64,000 nucleotides of DNA from WRKB01 sp031551145. GTDB taxonomy: Bacteria > Desulfobacterota > Desulfovibrionia > Desulfovibrionales > Desulfovibrionaceae. The DNA is taken from contig JAVBNZ010000002.1 of assembly GCA_031551145.1 (NCBI GenBank), forward strand, positions 1-64,000, read 5' to 3'. Numbering within the stretch: position 1 is the stretch's first letter; each line of letters starts with the position of its first letter. Shown here piece by piece: positions 1-7,296 of the stretch. The notes below the pieces were generated by a model. It did no database searches, was not told the DNA's origin, and saw only the letters and a list, made by a program, of their open reading frames with translations. The position numbers and the translations under genes are program-made.

Positions 1-228
1 AAAATCAGGGCGCATCTTGGGGCCATGCAGAACAGGCTGGAAAATACCGTATCCAACCTCCAAATTCAGGCCGAAAACCTGCAGGCCGCCGAATCCCGCA
101 TTTCCGACGTGGACGTGGCCGAGGAAATGACCGAGTTCGCGCGTAACCAGATTCTCAGCCAGGCCGCCGTAGCCATGCTTGCCCAGGCCAACAGCATGCC
201 GCGCATGGTTCTTGGCCTGATGGGATGA
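1..228 (+). CDS. Flagellin, C-terminal fragment (cut by window start)
   Basis: The reading frame is open from base 1 and ends at 228, giving 75 residues of a flagellin C-terminus. Visible hallmarks are the helical segment with NRLENTVSNL, then AAESRISDVDVAEEMTEFAR, then an ILSQAAVAMLAQAN stretch, which form the terminal D0/D1 coiled coil needed for filament polymerisation. Flagellins usually end in a Leu-Leu-Gly type tail; this one ends LGLMG. The ATG at 25 is internal, not the start. Most of the gene lies outside the window. Family assignment is secure; the specific paralogue cannot be told. Confidence 0.93.
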   Translation, partial: KIRAHLGAMQNRLENTVSNLQIQAENLQAAESRISDVDVAEEMTEFARNQILSQAAVAMLAQANSMPRMVLGLMG

Positions 229-271
229 CGTTGTCGTAAAAAGTCCGGCCCCATCCGCAACGTTCCGCGTC

Positions 272-300
272 TCCAGAACATTTTCAAAAGCAAAATGCTC
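272..300 (-). repeat. Partial copy of a dispersed intergenic repeat
   Basis: On the minus strand this begins GAGCATTTTGCTTTTGAAAA, directly after the stop codon of the STAS gene. It resembles the first 30 bases of the repeats at 12080, 45181 and 48831. Only the head of the element is recognisable. Confidence 0.4.
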
Positions 301-644
301 TAATCCGGCATGAGGGCGAGCAGATCCTCGTCCTCCTCGATCATGGGGAAAAAGCCCGCGATGCCGGCCTGCGTCAGCATGGCCGAGAATTGGGGAGTGG
401 GCCGGCAAAGCATGAGGCGCTTGCCGTAGGAGCGGGCAAAGGTGCTGACCGCGACCAGCACGCCCAGGCCGGAGTTGTCCACCTTGTCCACCATGGCGAG
501 GTCGAAGATGATGTCCTTGGCCTTTTCCCGCGTTACCGTCTGTTCCAGTTCCTCCCGCAGCGCCACGGCGTTGGGCAGCGTCAGATCGCCTATGAAGCGG
601 GCGATGAGCAGATGCTCAAAGCGTTCGAAGCTTATCTGGTACAT
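300..644 (-). CDS. STAS-domain protein (anti-anti-sigma factor type)
   Basis: A 114-residue single STAS domain, the fold of SpoIIAA/RsbV antagonists that bind anti-sigma kinases and switch partners by phosphorylation of a conserved serine. The segment FDLAMVDKVDNSGLGVLVAV contains the D-x-S-G-L-G loop, so Ser in DNSGLG is the expected phosphorylation site. The open frame extends upstream to 785, but the start at 644 is chosen because an AAGGAAG ribosome site precedes it and the domain begins at once. It lies convergent with the flagellin gene, so a link to motility or stress signalling is possible but not shown. No kinase or phosphatase partner is in the window. Confidence 0.85.
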   Translation of the reverse strand: MYQISFERFEHLLIARFIGDLTLPNAVALREELEQTVTREKAKDIIFDLAMVDKVDNSGLGVLVAVSTFARSYGKRLMLCRPTPQFSAMLTQAGIAGFFPMIEEDEDLLALMPD

Positions 645-783
645 GGCGCTTCCTTTGTCGGAGGGCGCGCGGGCGCCCGGCTGGGGAAGAAAAAGCATCG
701 GCGCGTCGGGAAGGGGCGACGCCGGAGCGGGCCGCTGTGCGGAGCGCCGCAGACGCTGTCTGAGAACTTGATGCCGAAATGCC

Positions 784-828
784 ATGAAGCCTGATGCCGT
801 GAAGCCTGATGCCGTGAAGCCCGATGCC
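784..828. repeat. Three tandem copies of a 15-bp unit
   Basis: Units at 784-798, 799-813 and 814-828 read (A/G)TGAAGCC(T/C)GATGCC. They lie in the 238-bp gap between the STAS gene start and the end of the acyl-CoA ligase gene, where no gene was recognised. A multiple of three would keep a frame open, but the frames here look like noise. Confidence 0.7.
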
Positions 829-882
829 CGCGCCGCCGCACCGTTTTCGCGGACGGCGCGGCAAACCCGTTGTGAATGTGCG

Positions 883-2646
883 CTAGTCCTTCCGCTTGTA
901 TTCCTCGGACGACAGAGGCGTCAAGTTCTGTTTCGCGCTCTTGCGCGCGGCCTTCTGGGCAAGAACCTTTTCTTCCTCGGCGCGCAGAATGCGGCGCAGC
1001 ACCTTGCCCACGATGGTCTTGGGCAGTTCGTCCCTGAATTCCACCCGGCGCGGCACCTTGTAGCCCGCCAGCTTGCTCCGGCACCAGGCGACCACCTCGG
1101 CCTCGGTCATCTCTTCGCCCGGTTTGAGCACGACATAGGCCTTGAGACATTCGCCCCGGCTGGCATCCGAGATGCCCACGGCCACGGCGTCCATGATCCT
1201 GGGATGCTCCAGCAGCACTTCGTCGATTTCGCGCGGGTAGACGTTGTAGCCGGCCACGATGATCATGTCCTTCTTGCGGTCCACGATATAGAAATAGCCT
1301 TCCTCGTCCATCATGGCGATGTCGCCGGTATACAGCCAGCCGTTGCGCAGGGCGCTGGCCGTTTCGTCCGGCATCTTCCAGTACCCGCTCATAACCTGGG
1401 GGCCGCGCACGATGAGCTCGCCCACCTTGCCGGGAGGCAGCTCAAGGGAGCCGCCGTCCATGTCCACGATGCGGGCGTCGGTTCCCGGCACGGGCAGGCC
1501 GATGGAGCCGGCCTTCTGCCTGTCGGAAAAAACGGGATTGGCGTGGGTGATGGGCGCGGCCTCGGTAAGCCCGTAGCCTTCGACGATGCGCGCTCCCGTA
1601 ATATCCTGAAAACGCTTGAAATGCTCCACAGGCAGCGGCGCGGAGCCGGACACGCAGAGGTCGATGGAGCTCATGTCGAAGGACGCCAGATCTTTTTGCT
1701 GCATAAGTGAAATATAGACCGAAGGCGCGCCGGGAAAGATCGTCGGTTTGTGCTTCTTGATGGTCATCAGCACGTCGCGCGGCACGTAGCGCGGCAGGGG
1801 CAGCACGGCCGCGCACAGGGCCGCCGGGCAGATGAGGGTGGTGGTCAGCCCGTAGACGTGGAAAAAGGGCATGATGCCCAAAAAAGTATGCCGCGTGCTT
1901 TCTTCCTGCTGAAGAATGGCAAGCACCTGCCGGGCGTTGGCGTTCAGGTTGCGGTGGCTGAGCATGACGCCCTTGGGCAGGCCGGTGGTGCCGCCGGTAT
2001 ATTGCAGCAGCGCAAGGTTGTCCGGGCTGTCGTCCCGGTTGAGGGAAAAGCGCTCCTTGCCCTTCAGCAGGTTTTTCCAGGCCAGCAGCTTTTCGGCTTC
2101 AAAGTCGATGCGCACGGCGTGCTCGCCGCGCTGCGCCTTCATGCGGTAGAGCCAGTTGTAGGGAAAGGCCAGACCGTCGTCTATGCCCGTGACCACATAG
2201 TGCCGCACGGCGAGCTTGTCGCGCAGGGCCTTTATTTTCGGCCACAGAAGATCCAGGGTGATCAGAATTTTGGCCCCGGAATCCTCCATGTGGTGGATGA
2301 TTTCCTTTTCCATATACAGGGGGTTGATCATCACGGCCACGCCGCCGGCCTTGAGCACGCCCCAGAAGGCGATGACGGTCTGCGGGAGGTTGGGCAGCAT
2401 GACGGCGGCCCTGTCGCCGGGATTGAGGCCCAGCAGGCGCAGGGCGGCGGCAAAGGTTTCGGCCTGTGCCTTCAATTCGCCGTAGGTCCAGCTTCTGTTC
2501 TGGAAGATGATCGCCTTGCGCTGGGGAAAACGCCAGGCCGCCTTGTCCAGAAAATCGAAGAGCGGACGGTCGTCGCACTCTATGGCATGGGGCATGCCTT
2601 CGGCATAGGAGGCGAGCCAGGGGCGGTATACGGGTTCGTCGGACAT
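883..2646 (-). CDS. fadD: Long-chain-fatty-acid--CoA ligase (AMP-forming)
   Basis: A 587-residue ANL-superfamily adenylating enzyme that activates fatty acids to acyl-CoA through an acyl-AMP intermediate. The phosphate-binding loop YTGGTTGLPKGVMLSHRN, the GYGLTEAAP motif, the YTGDIAMMDEEGYFYIVDRKKDMI hinge region and the catalytic lysine segment PKTIVGKVLRR are all present. Length fits bacterial FadD (about 560-590). The start has an AAGGA site. It begins 29 bases after the ispDF stop on the same strand, so the two could be cotranscribed. Chain-length preference cannot be read from sequence; the FadD call is by overall similarity. Confidence 0.9.
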   Translation of the reverse strand: MSDEPVYRPWLASYAEGMPHAIECDDRPLFDFLDKAAWRFPQRKAIIFQNRSWTYGELKAQAETFAAALRLLGLNPGDRAAVMLPNLPQTVIAFWGVLKAGGVAVMINPLYMEKEIIHHMEDSGAKILITLDLLWPKIKALRDKLAVRHYVVTGIDDGLAFPYNWLYRMKAQRGEHAVRIDFEAEKLLAWKNLLKGKERFSLNRDDSPDNLALLQYTGGTTGLPKGVMLSHRNLNANARQVLAILQQEESTRHTFLGIMPFFHVYGLTTTLICPAALCAAVLPLPRYVPRDVLMTIKKHKPTIFPGAPSVYISLMQQKDLASFDMSSIDLCVSGSAPLPVEHFKRFQDITGARIVEGYGLTEAAPITHANPVFSDRQKAGSIGLPVPGTDARIVDMDGGSLELPPGKVGELIVRGPQVMSGYWKMPDETASALRNGWLYTGDIAMMDEEGYFYIVDRKKDMIIVAGYNVYPREIDEVLLEHPRIMDAVAVGISDASRGECLKAYVVLKPGEEMTEAEVVAWCRSKLAGYKVPRRVEFRDELPKTIVGKVLRRILRAEEEKVLAQKAARKSAKQNLTPLSSEEYKRKD

Positions 2647-2675
2647 GGGATCCTTCGTAAGCTTTATGTGATGGG

Positions 2676-3941
2676 CTACATTCCCGCTTTGCGCAGGGCT
2701 GTGACAAGAACCGCGGCCTTCACGCCCCGGCCTTCGCCGGTAAAGCCGAGGCCTTCCTCGGTGGTGGCCTTGACGTTGACGCGCCGCTCGTCCAGGCCGA
2801 GCAGCCGGGCCAGATTGCGGCGCACGGTTTCCCGGTGGGGGGCGATGCGGGGAATCTGCGCGATGATCGTGCAGTCCGCCTGCACCAATTCAACGCCGGC
2901 CCCGGCGGCCAGACGCAGCACCTCGTCCAGCAGCACGGCGGAACTGATGTTGTCCAGCGCGGGGTCGGAATCCGGAAACAGGCGGCCTATGTCTCCCAGG
3001 CAGGCGCAGCCCAGAATGGCGTCCATCAGGGCGTGGAGCAGCACGTCGCCGTCGGAGTGGGCGACTATGCCGGGAGCGCCGGGAATTTCCACGCCGCCGA
3101 GCTTCATGGGGCGCCCGCCGCCGTAGCGGTGCACATCGTAGCCGTAGCCGCAGCAGGGCAGGCGGGGGGCGTCATGCAGCAATTCCAGATCCTCCGGAGT
3201 GGTGATTTTGCGGTTGGCGGCCTCGCCGGGGACAAGGCGCGGGCTGTGCCCCAGGGCTTCGAGCAGGGCGGCGTCGTCCGTGGCCGTGCGGCCTGCAGCG
3301 CGCGCCTGTTCGTGCGCCGCGATCAAAACATCGAGCCGGAAGGCCTGCGGAGTCTGCACGGCACGGAGGGAGGCGCGATCCGGGGTGTGCTCGATCAGGC
3401 CGTTCCGCACGCTCTTGATCGTATCCGTCACGGGCAGGCCGGGTATGGCGCCGACGGCGCCTTCCTCCACGGCATCAAGCACCTTGTTGACAAGGGTCGC
3501 GCCGATAAAGGGGCGGGCCGCGTCGTGGACAAGCACGAAAGAGCAGTGCGGCGGCAGGGCGCGCAGGCCGTTGTAGACCGAATCCTGCCGCAGCGGGCCG
3601 CCGGCCACGGCCTTCCAGGGCAGGCCCAGGGGGGCCGGCCGGCCGGTAAAGCTGTACGACGCATCCGCCGCAAGGGGAGGGAGATCGTCGAGAAAGCGCA
3701 TGCGGGCTTGTTCTTCCGCCAGATATTCCTCCGGCAGCGTGAAGACGATGCCGGCCACGCGCGGGCAGCGGCTGAAGGCCAGGGCCGAATGCCAATAGAG
3801 CGGCAGTCCCTTCCAGGTCAGAAATTGTTTGGGCCGCGCCGGACCGGAAACGGCTTGGGCCGCGCGCATGCGGCTGCCGGAGCCGGCGGCCGCGATGACC
3901 GCCCAGGCCCGCGGGTTGTGGGAAGGGGAAGCCTGACTCAT
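2676..3941 (-). CDS. ispDF: Bifunctional IspDF (MEP cytidylyltransferase / MECDP synthase)
   Basis: A 421-residue fusion carrying two non-consecutive steps of the MEP isoprenoid pathway. The N-terminal half (about 1-235) is IspD, with the nucleotide-binding AAAGSGSRM loop and the VLVHDAARPF motif. The C-terminal half (about 245-421) is IspF, with the metal-binding DVHRY and the AHSDGDVLLHALMDAILG motif. The frame is open up to 4163, but the upstream part overlaps the RNase P RNA; the ATG at 3941 begins exactly where IspD homology does. Fused IspDF occurs in several proteobacterial groups, including alpha-, epsilon- and some delta-type genomes. Confidence 0.95.
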   Translation of the reverse strand: MSQASPSHNPRAWAVIAAAGSGSRMRAAQAVSGPARPKQFLTWKGLPLYWHSALAFSRCPRVAGIVFTLPEEYLAEEQARMRFLDDLPPLAADASYSFTGRPAPLGLPWKAVAGGPLRQDSVYNGLRALPPHCSFVLVHDAARPFIGATLVNKVLDAVEEGAVGAIPGLPVTDTIKSVRNGLIEHTPDRASLRAVQTPQAFRLDVLIAAHEQARAAGRTATDDAALLEALGHSPRLVPGEAANRKITTPEDLELLHDAPRLPCCGYGYDVHRYGGGRPMKLGGVEIPGAPGIVAHSDGDVLLHALMDAILGCACLGDIGRLFPDSDPALDNISSAVLLDEVLRLAAGAGVELVQADCTIIAQIPRIAPHRETVRRNLARLLGLDERRVNVKATTEEGLGFTGEGRGVKAAVLVTALRKAGM

Positions 3942-4007
3942 GCTCTGTATTCCTGCTGTTCGCGCGCCCCGCCTCCGCACGGGGCGGGAGACGGGGCGCG
4001 CATTCGG

Positions 4008-4386
4008 CCGCAAAGCCGGACTGTAAGCCGGGTTCTGTTCCCCGTCCCCTGCGGGACGGGGCGACCGCCATTCCTCTTGGAGCGCGGTTGCCCGCGCCCT
4101 CCAGCGACCTACCCGGAAGGCCTCGGCCGGGCCGGCCGCCTTCCCTATTCGGTCTTGCTCCAAGCGGGGTTTGCCTGGCCTGCCGCGTCGCCGCGACAGC
4201 CGGTGGGCTCTTGCCCCACCGTTTCACCCTTACCCCGGCATGCCGGGGCGGTTTGCTTTCTGTTGCGCTTTCCGGGGATCGCTCCCCCTGGGCGTTACCC
4301 AGCGCTTTGCCCTGCGGAGCCCGGACTTTCCTCCCCGGATCGCCCGTACAAGGCGACCCGCAGCGGCGATCCGTCCGGCTTTGCGG
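4008..4386 (-). ncRNA. rnpB: RNase P RNA (class A)
   Basis: The catalytic RNA that trims tRNA 5' leaders. On the minus strand the conserved blocks appear in order: GAGGAAAGTCCGGGCTCC near the 5' end, ACAGAAA, GGGTAAGGGTGAAACGG, the AGAGGAATGG block and AGAACCCGGCTTACAG at the 3' end. The ends are set by a 14-base perfect pairing between 4373-4386 and 4008-4021 (CCGCAAAGCCGGAC with its complement), taken as helix P1. The RNA lies in the 487-base gap between the zinc-ribbon gene and ispDF. No clear promoter is seen, so processing from the upstream transcript is possible. Confidence 0.95.
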
Positions 4387-4428
4387 GATTTGTTCCGTCA
4401 TCAGCCGGCGGGTGATGACGGGCACATG

Positions 4429-5178
4429 CTATGCCGCGTCCGGATTTTCCTCCACGGCCGTAAAATGCTCGTCCCAGTAAATCAGACGTTGGCAGTTGGG
4501 GCAACTCAAGATTTGCTGGCCGCGCTGCAGTTCTATGAAGGCCTGGGGCGGGATGGCGATGTGGCAACCGGAACAGACGCCCTGGTTGACCGGCACGATG
4601 ACCGGATGATCCAGGCGGTGGCGGATGAACTCATAGCGCGCGAACACCGGCGCGGGAATTTCCGAACCCGTGCCGGAGCGTTCCGTCTGCAGCTCTTTCA
4701 GGCGTTTTTCGGCCGCGTCCATGCGCAGTTGGAGGGAGCCGCGCTTTTCGTCCAGTTCGCCCTTGAGCTTTTCATAATTGCCGGAGGTTTCTTCCAGGTT
4801 GGCGTTTTCAAGCTGCAGGGCTTCCTGGAGGGTGAGCTTTTCTTCTTCGCGCGAACGGTTGCTTTTTTCCATGCTGTCCATTTCACGCAGCATGGCGTGG
4901 TATTCCCGGGTGTTGCCCACCTGCATGAGCTTGCTCTTGCTCTTTTTGATGCGGGTGGCGTCGTCGTCGATATCCAGGGCCAGACGGCGCTGCTGTTCGT
5001 GCAGGTGCTCCAGCTTGTCCAGGATCTTGGTGCGCTGTTCCGCCAGCACGGCAAAGCGCTGTTCCAGTTCTTCCACTTCGCGCGGGGCCTGTTCCAGTTC
5101 GTTTTTTACGGCGTGGATGACGTCGTCCACTTTTTGAAGGGCCACAAGCTGCGCGATTTGTTCAATGTAAAGACTCAC
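4429..5178 (-). CDS. Zinc-ribbon coiled-coil protein
   Basis: A 249-residue protein with a long charged coiled coil (about residues 1-180) followed by a C-terminal four-cysteine zinc ribbon, CSGCHIAIPPQ and then LSCPNCQRLIYW. This is the architecture of the C4-type zinc-ribbon family that includes Helicobacter HP0958/FlgZ and Chlamydia CT398, members of which bind RpoN or flagellar parts; that role is not shown here. Its start codon overlaps the nif3 stop (ATGA), so the two are translationally coupled. rpnB follows 43 bases downstream. Confidence 0.85.
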   Translation of the reverse strand: MSLYIEQIAQLVALQKVDDVIHAVKNELEQAPREVEELEQRFAVLAEQRTKILDKLEHLHEQQRRLALDIDDDATRIKKSKSKLMQVGNTREYHAMLREMDSMEKSNRSREEEKLTLQEALQLENANLEETSGNYEKLKGELDEKRGSLQLRMDAAEKRLKELQTERSGTGSEIPAPVFARYEFIRHRLDHPVIVPVNQGVCSGCHIAIPPQAFIELQRGQQILSCPNCQRLIYWDEHFTAVEENPDAA

Positions 5179-5993
5179 CGTGTGTTCTCCAGAGCGATTC
5201 CCGCATATGGAACTGCGGGCTGTATGGGGTTGGCGGAGGGAAGGAAATGCGTTTTGACCCCCCGCAGTTTCGTCCGCAACAGCACGGCGAAACGGCGGGT
5301 CATTTCCTCTTCCAGGGGATGATGGCCGACATCAAGAACGGCCAGGGGCGCGTCCAGCGCGCTGTGGTACCTGATGTCGCCGGTAATGTAGATGTCCGCT
5401 CCGGCGTGCCGGGCGGCCCCGATAAGCGACCCCCCCGAACCGGGGCAGCAGGCCACGCGGCGGATACGGGTTCCCGGCGGCAGGGCCGGGCCGGAAAGCG
5501 TCGCGCCTTCCAGGGGAAGGTGACGGCCGAGGAGTGCGAGCAGTTGGGAAAAACTCAGGGCTTCCGGCAGATCACCCACCAGACCGAGGCCTGAGAGCGC
5601 GCCCCCGCCGGGCGTGGGCTCCAGCGTTTTCAGGCCGGTCAGGCGCAGTTCCCGCACGAGCCAGCCGGCCGGGCCGTTGCCCGCCGCGTCCAGCGAAGTG
5701 TGCGCGCTGTACAGCGCCATGTCGGCCCGGAAAAGCAGGGAAAGAACGGCGTGGAACGCATCGGATTCGGAAGGCAGACGGGGCGTGAGCAGCAGGGGAT
5801 GATGCGAGACAAACAGGCGCGCGCCCAGATCCGCGGCGCGCTCGACAGCCGTCGGGGTCGGATCCAGGCAGACGGCGACGCAGGTGATGTCCTCACATCG
5901 TCCCGCCACCTGCATGCCGGAGTTATCCCAGACAGCCGCCCCCCCGGGAGGCGCTATCTTTTCAATAGTGGTAATTATTTTAGCTAGTTGCAT
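5175..5993 (-). CDS. Nif3-like dinuclear metal-centre protein
   Basis: A 272-residue member of the Nif3/YbgI (GTP cyclohydrolase 1 type 2 homologue) family, whose members form toroidal hexamers with a dinuclear metal site; the substrate is not agreed. The N-terminal APPGGAAVWDNSGMQV, the SHHPLL motif and the late DVGHHPLEEEM supply the metal-binding histidines and acids. The start is taken at the ATG at 5993, where family homology begins (MQLAKIITTIEKIAPP). A GTG at 6023 is in frame but falls inside a predicted terminator hairpin. Neither start has a clear ribosome site, which is unusual in this window. Confidence 0.9.
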   Translation of the reverse strand: MQLAKIITTIEKIAPPGGAAVWDNSGMQVAGRCEDITCVAVCLDPTPTAVERAADLGARLFVSHHPLLLTPRLPSESDAFHAVLSLLFRADMALYSAHTSLDAAGNGPAGWLVRELRLTGLKTLEPTPGGGALSGLGLVGDLPEALSFSQLLALLGRHLPLEGATLSGPALPPGTRIRRVACCPGSGGSLIGAARHAGADIYITGDIRYHSALDAPLAVLDVGHHPLEEEMTRRFAVLLRTKLRGVKTHFLPSANPIQPAVPYAGIALENTR

Positions 5994-6011
5994 GAAAAAA
6001 TACGCCAATTG

Positions 6012-6042
6012 AAAAAGGCGCACCCCTTGCCGGGAGTGCGCC
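6012..6042 (-). terminator. Rho-independent terminator upstream of nif3
   Basis: On the minus strand a GGCGCAC stem (6036-6042), a 12-base loop and GTGCGCC (6017-6023) are followed by five U residues (6012-6016). It lies 19 bases before the nif3 ATG, so it either ends an independent small RNA or acts as an attenuator for nif3. Confidence 0.7.
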
Positions 6043-6106
6043 CTGCGCGTCTGAATTTTTTTGCGGAAGGCCTTGCCAAACGAACTTCCTCGCGTTGCTT
6101 CCTAAT
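6017..6106 (-). ncRNA. Candidate small RNA or attenuated leader
   Basis: About 90 bases are bounded upstream by a promoter-like TTGACA-17-TAAAAA and downstream by the terminator at 6012-6042. The 5' part can fold: GGAAG near 6100 can pair with CCTTCC near 6066. No open frame with a ribosome site is visible and no known RNA family (6S, SRP, tmRNA, riboswitch) was recognised. Coordinates of the 5' end are an estimate from the -10 box. Confidence 0.45.
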
Positions 6107-6112
6107 CCCCTT

Positions 6113-6141
6113 TTTTTAGATCGGGGCTTTTGCGGTGTCAA
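6113..6141 (-). promoter_or_regulatory. Sigma-70-type promoter for the candidate small RNA / nif3 leader
   Basis: On the minus strand TTGACA (6136-6141) is followed after 17 bases by TAAAAA (6113-6118). The -35 is a perfect match and the -10 is four of six. The next gene downstream is nif3. Confidence 0.55.
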
Positions 6142-6148
6142 GGGGGAA

Positions 6149-6319
6149 TGTTTACAGTAGTGCCTCATTTTGAGCGAAATCAGGGAGTAGTTCATTTTAC
6201 CGTCAGACGAGGAAGGCGAGTTTTTGCCGACGGGAGTGGACTCTTTTCGTCCATGACCGGAGGCAAAAATGAGGTCTGACGAAGTATCACGGTAAAATGA
6301 GCCACTCCCTTGTTTACAG
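6149..6319. mobile_element. MITE-like palindromic element with flanking direct repeats
   Basis: Arms 6183-6203 and 6289-6309 pair at 19 of 21 positions (GGGAGT-G--CATTTTACCGT type). Further inside, CGTCAGAC (6201-6208) pairs with GTCTGACG (6274-6281), and TTTTTGCC pairs with GGCAAAAA. The block is flanked by identical 9-base direct repeats TGTTTACAG at 6149-6157 and 6311-6319, the pattern of a target-site duplication. No transposase frame is present. The right repeat overlaps the last codons of purQ. Confidence 0.5.
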
Positions 6320-7123
6320 CGTCCGCAGATGCCGTACGGCGTTGACAAAAATCATGGTGCCCGGGGCGTTGACCTCTCCGCGCGTCCAGCCGGGATGGTT
6401 GGTGACGTGGTGGAAGGCTTCCGGATGGGGCATCAGGCCGAGCACGCGGCCCGTGGGATCGGTGAGGCCGGCGGCCGCGGCCGCGGAGCCGTTGGGATTG
6501 GCCGGGTAGTTCATCGTGGGCTCCAGACTGTCGGGATCGACGTAGCGCAGGGCGATGAGGCGCTCCCGTTCAAGGCGGGCCAGCAATTCGGGGCTTTCGG
6601 GAATGAGTTTGCCCTCGCCGTGGCGCACGGGCATGGTGAGGATGTCGAGCCCCTTGGTGAAGACGCAGGGGCTTTGCGGATCGGCGGCCATATAGACCCA
6701 GCGGTCTTCGAAGCGGCCGGCGTCGTTGTGGCCCAGACTGACGCGGCGCGAAAAATATTCGCCGTCCAGGCCGGGCAGCAGGCCGAGCTTGACCAGCAGT
6801 TGAAAACCGTTGCAGATGCCGAGGATGAGCTTGCCCTGCGCAAGAAAGTTTTTGAGGTGCTCGAGCAGGGGCGTGCCGTTCTTGTCTTCCATGCAGCGCC
6901 AGCGCATGGCCGCGGCGTGGGCCGCGCCGAGGTCGTCGCCGTCGAGAAAGCCGCCGGGGAAAATGAGGAAATTGTAGTCCGCCGGGTTCACGCGCGCGGC
7001 GACGAGGTCGGAGAAGTGCACGATGTCCGTGACGTCCGAGCCGGCCAGGCGGGCGGTGTGGGCGGTTTCCACGTGGGAGTTGGTGCCGTAGCCGGTGATG
7101 ACCAGAGTGTGAACCTTGCCCAT
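6314..7123 (-). CDS. purQ: Phosphoribosylformylglycinamidine synthase, glutaminase-type subunit (PurQ-like)
   Basis: A 269-residue class I glutamine amidotransferase that would supply ammonia for the FGAM step of purine synthesis. The nucleophile elbow GICNGFQLL places Cys104, and MPHPEAFHH supplies His233 and Glu235 of the triad. The IFPGGF motif is typical of PurQ. The start at 7123 is chosen for its AAGGAGAGG site; the open frame upstream to 7276 lacks homology. The gene stands alone, divergent from pyrG, with no purL or purS next to it, so the PurQ role rests on sequence only. Its 3' end abuts a palindromic element. Confidence 0.82.
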   Translation of the reverse strand: MGKVHTLVITGYGTNSHVETAHTARLAGSDVTDIVHFSDLVAARVNPADYNFLIFPGGFLDGDDLGAAHAAAMRWRCMEDKNGTPLLEHLKNFLAQGKLILGICNGFQLLVKLGLLPGLDGEYFSRRVSLGHNDAGRFEDRWVYMAADPQSPCVFTKGLDILTMPVRHGEGKLIPESPELLARLERERLIALRYVDPDSLEPTMNYPANPNGSAAAAAGLTDPTGRVLGLMPHPEAFHHVTNHPGWTRGEVNAPGTMIFVNAVRHLRTL

Positions 7124-7151
7124 GACCTCTCCTTGTCTGCAGGGGGAACGT

Positions 7152-7180
7152 ATCGTAAATGCGCCTCGTCCCAAGGTCAA
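7152..7180 (-). promoter_or_regulatory. Promoter for purQ
   Basis: On the minus strand TTGACC (7175-7180), a 17-base spacer and TACGAT (7152-7157) lie 28 bases before the purQ start. Confidence 0.5.
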
Positions 7181-7296
7181 TGCCGGGCCGTACGGAAAAA
7201 TGGGATGGAAAATTTCGCGCAAGGCGTGTATAGGTCGGCGTGAACGGCCTGTTTCGCCTGACGGGGCGCATTTCATAGATAAAGGACTGCAGCTTT

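Noticed and set aside
784..1710. Long open frame of about 308 codons on the plus strand
   Set aside because: It lies antisense to the acyl-CoA ligase gene, has no recognisable domain and shows the composition expected from the complementary strand of a GC-rich gene. Many such shadows occur in the window.
6021..6023. GTG start for nif3
   Set aside because: It is inside the terminator stem and adds residues without family similarity; the ATG at 5993 fits the family start.
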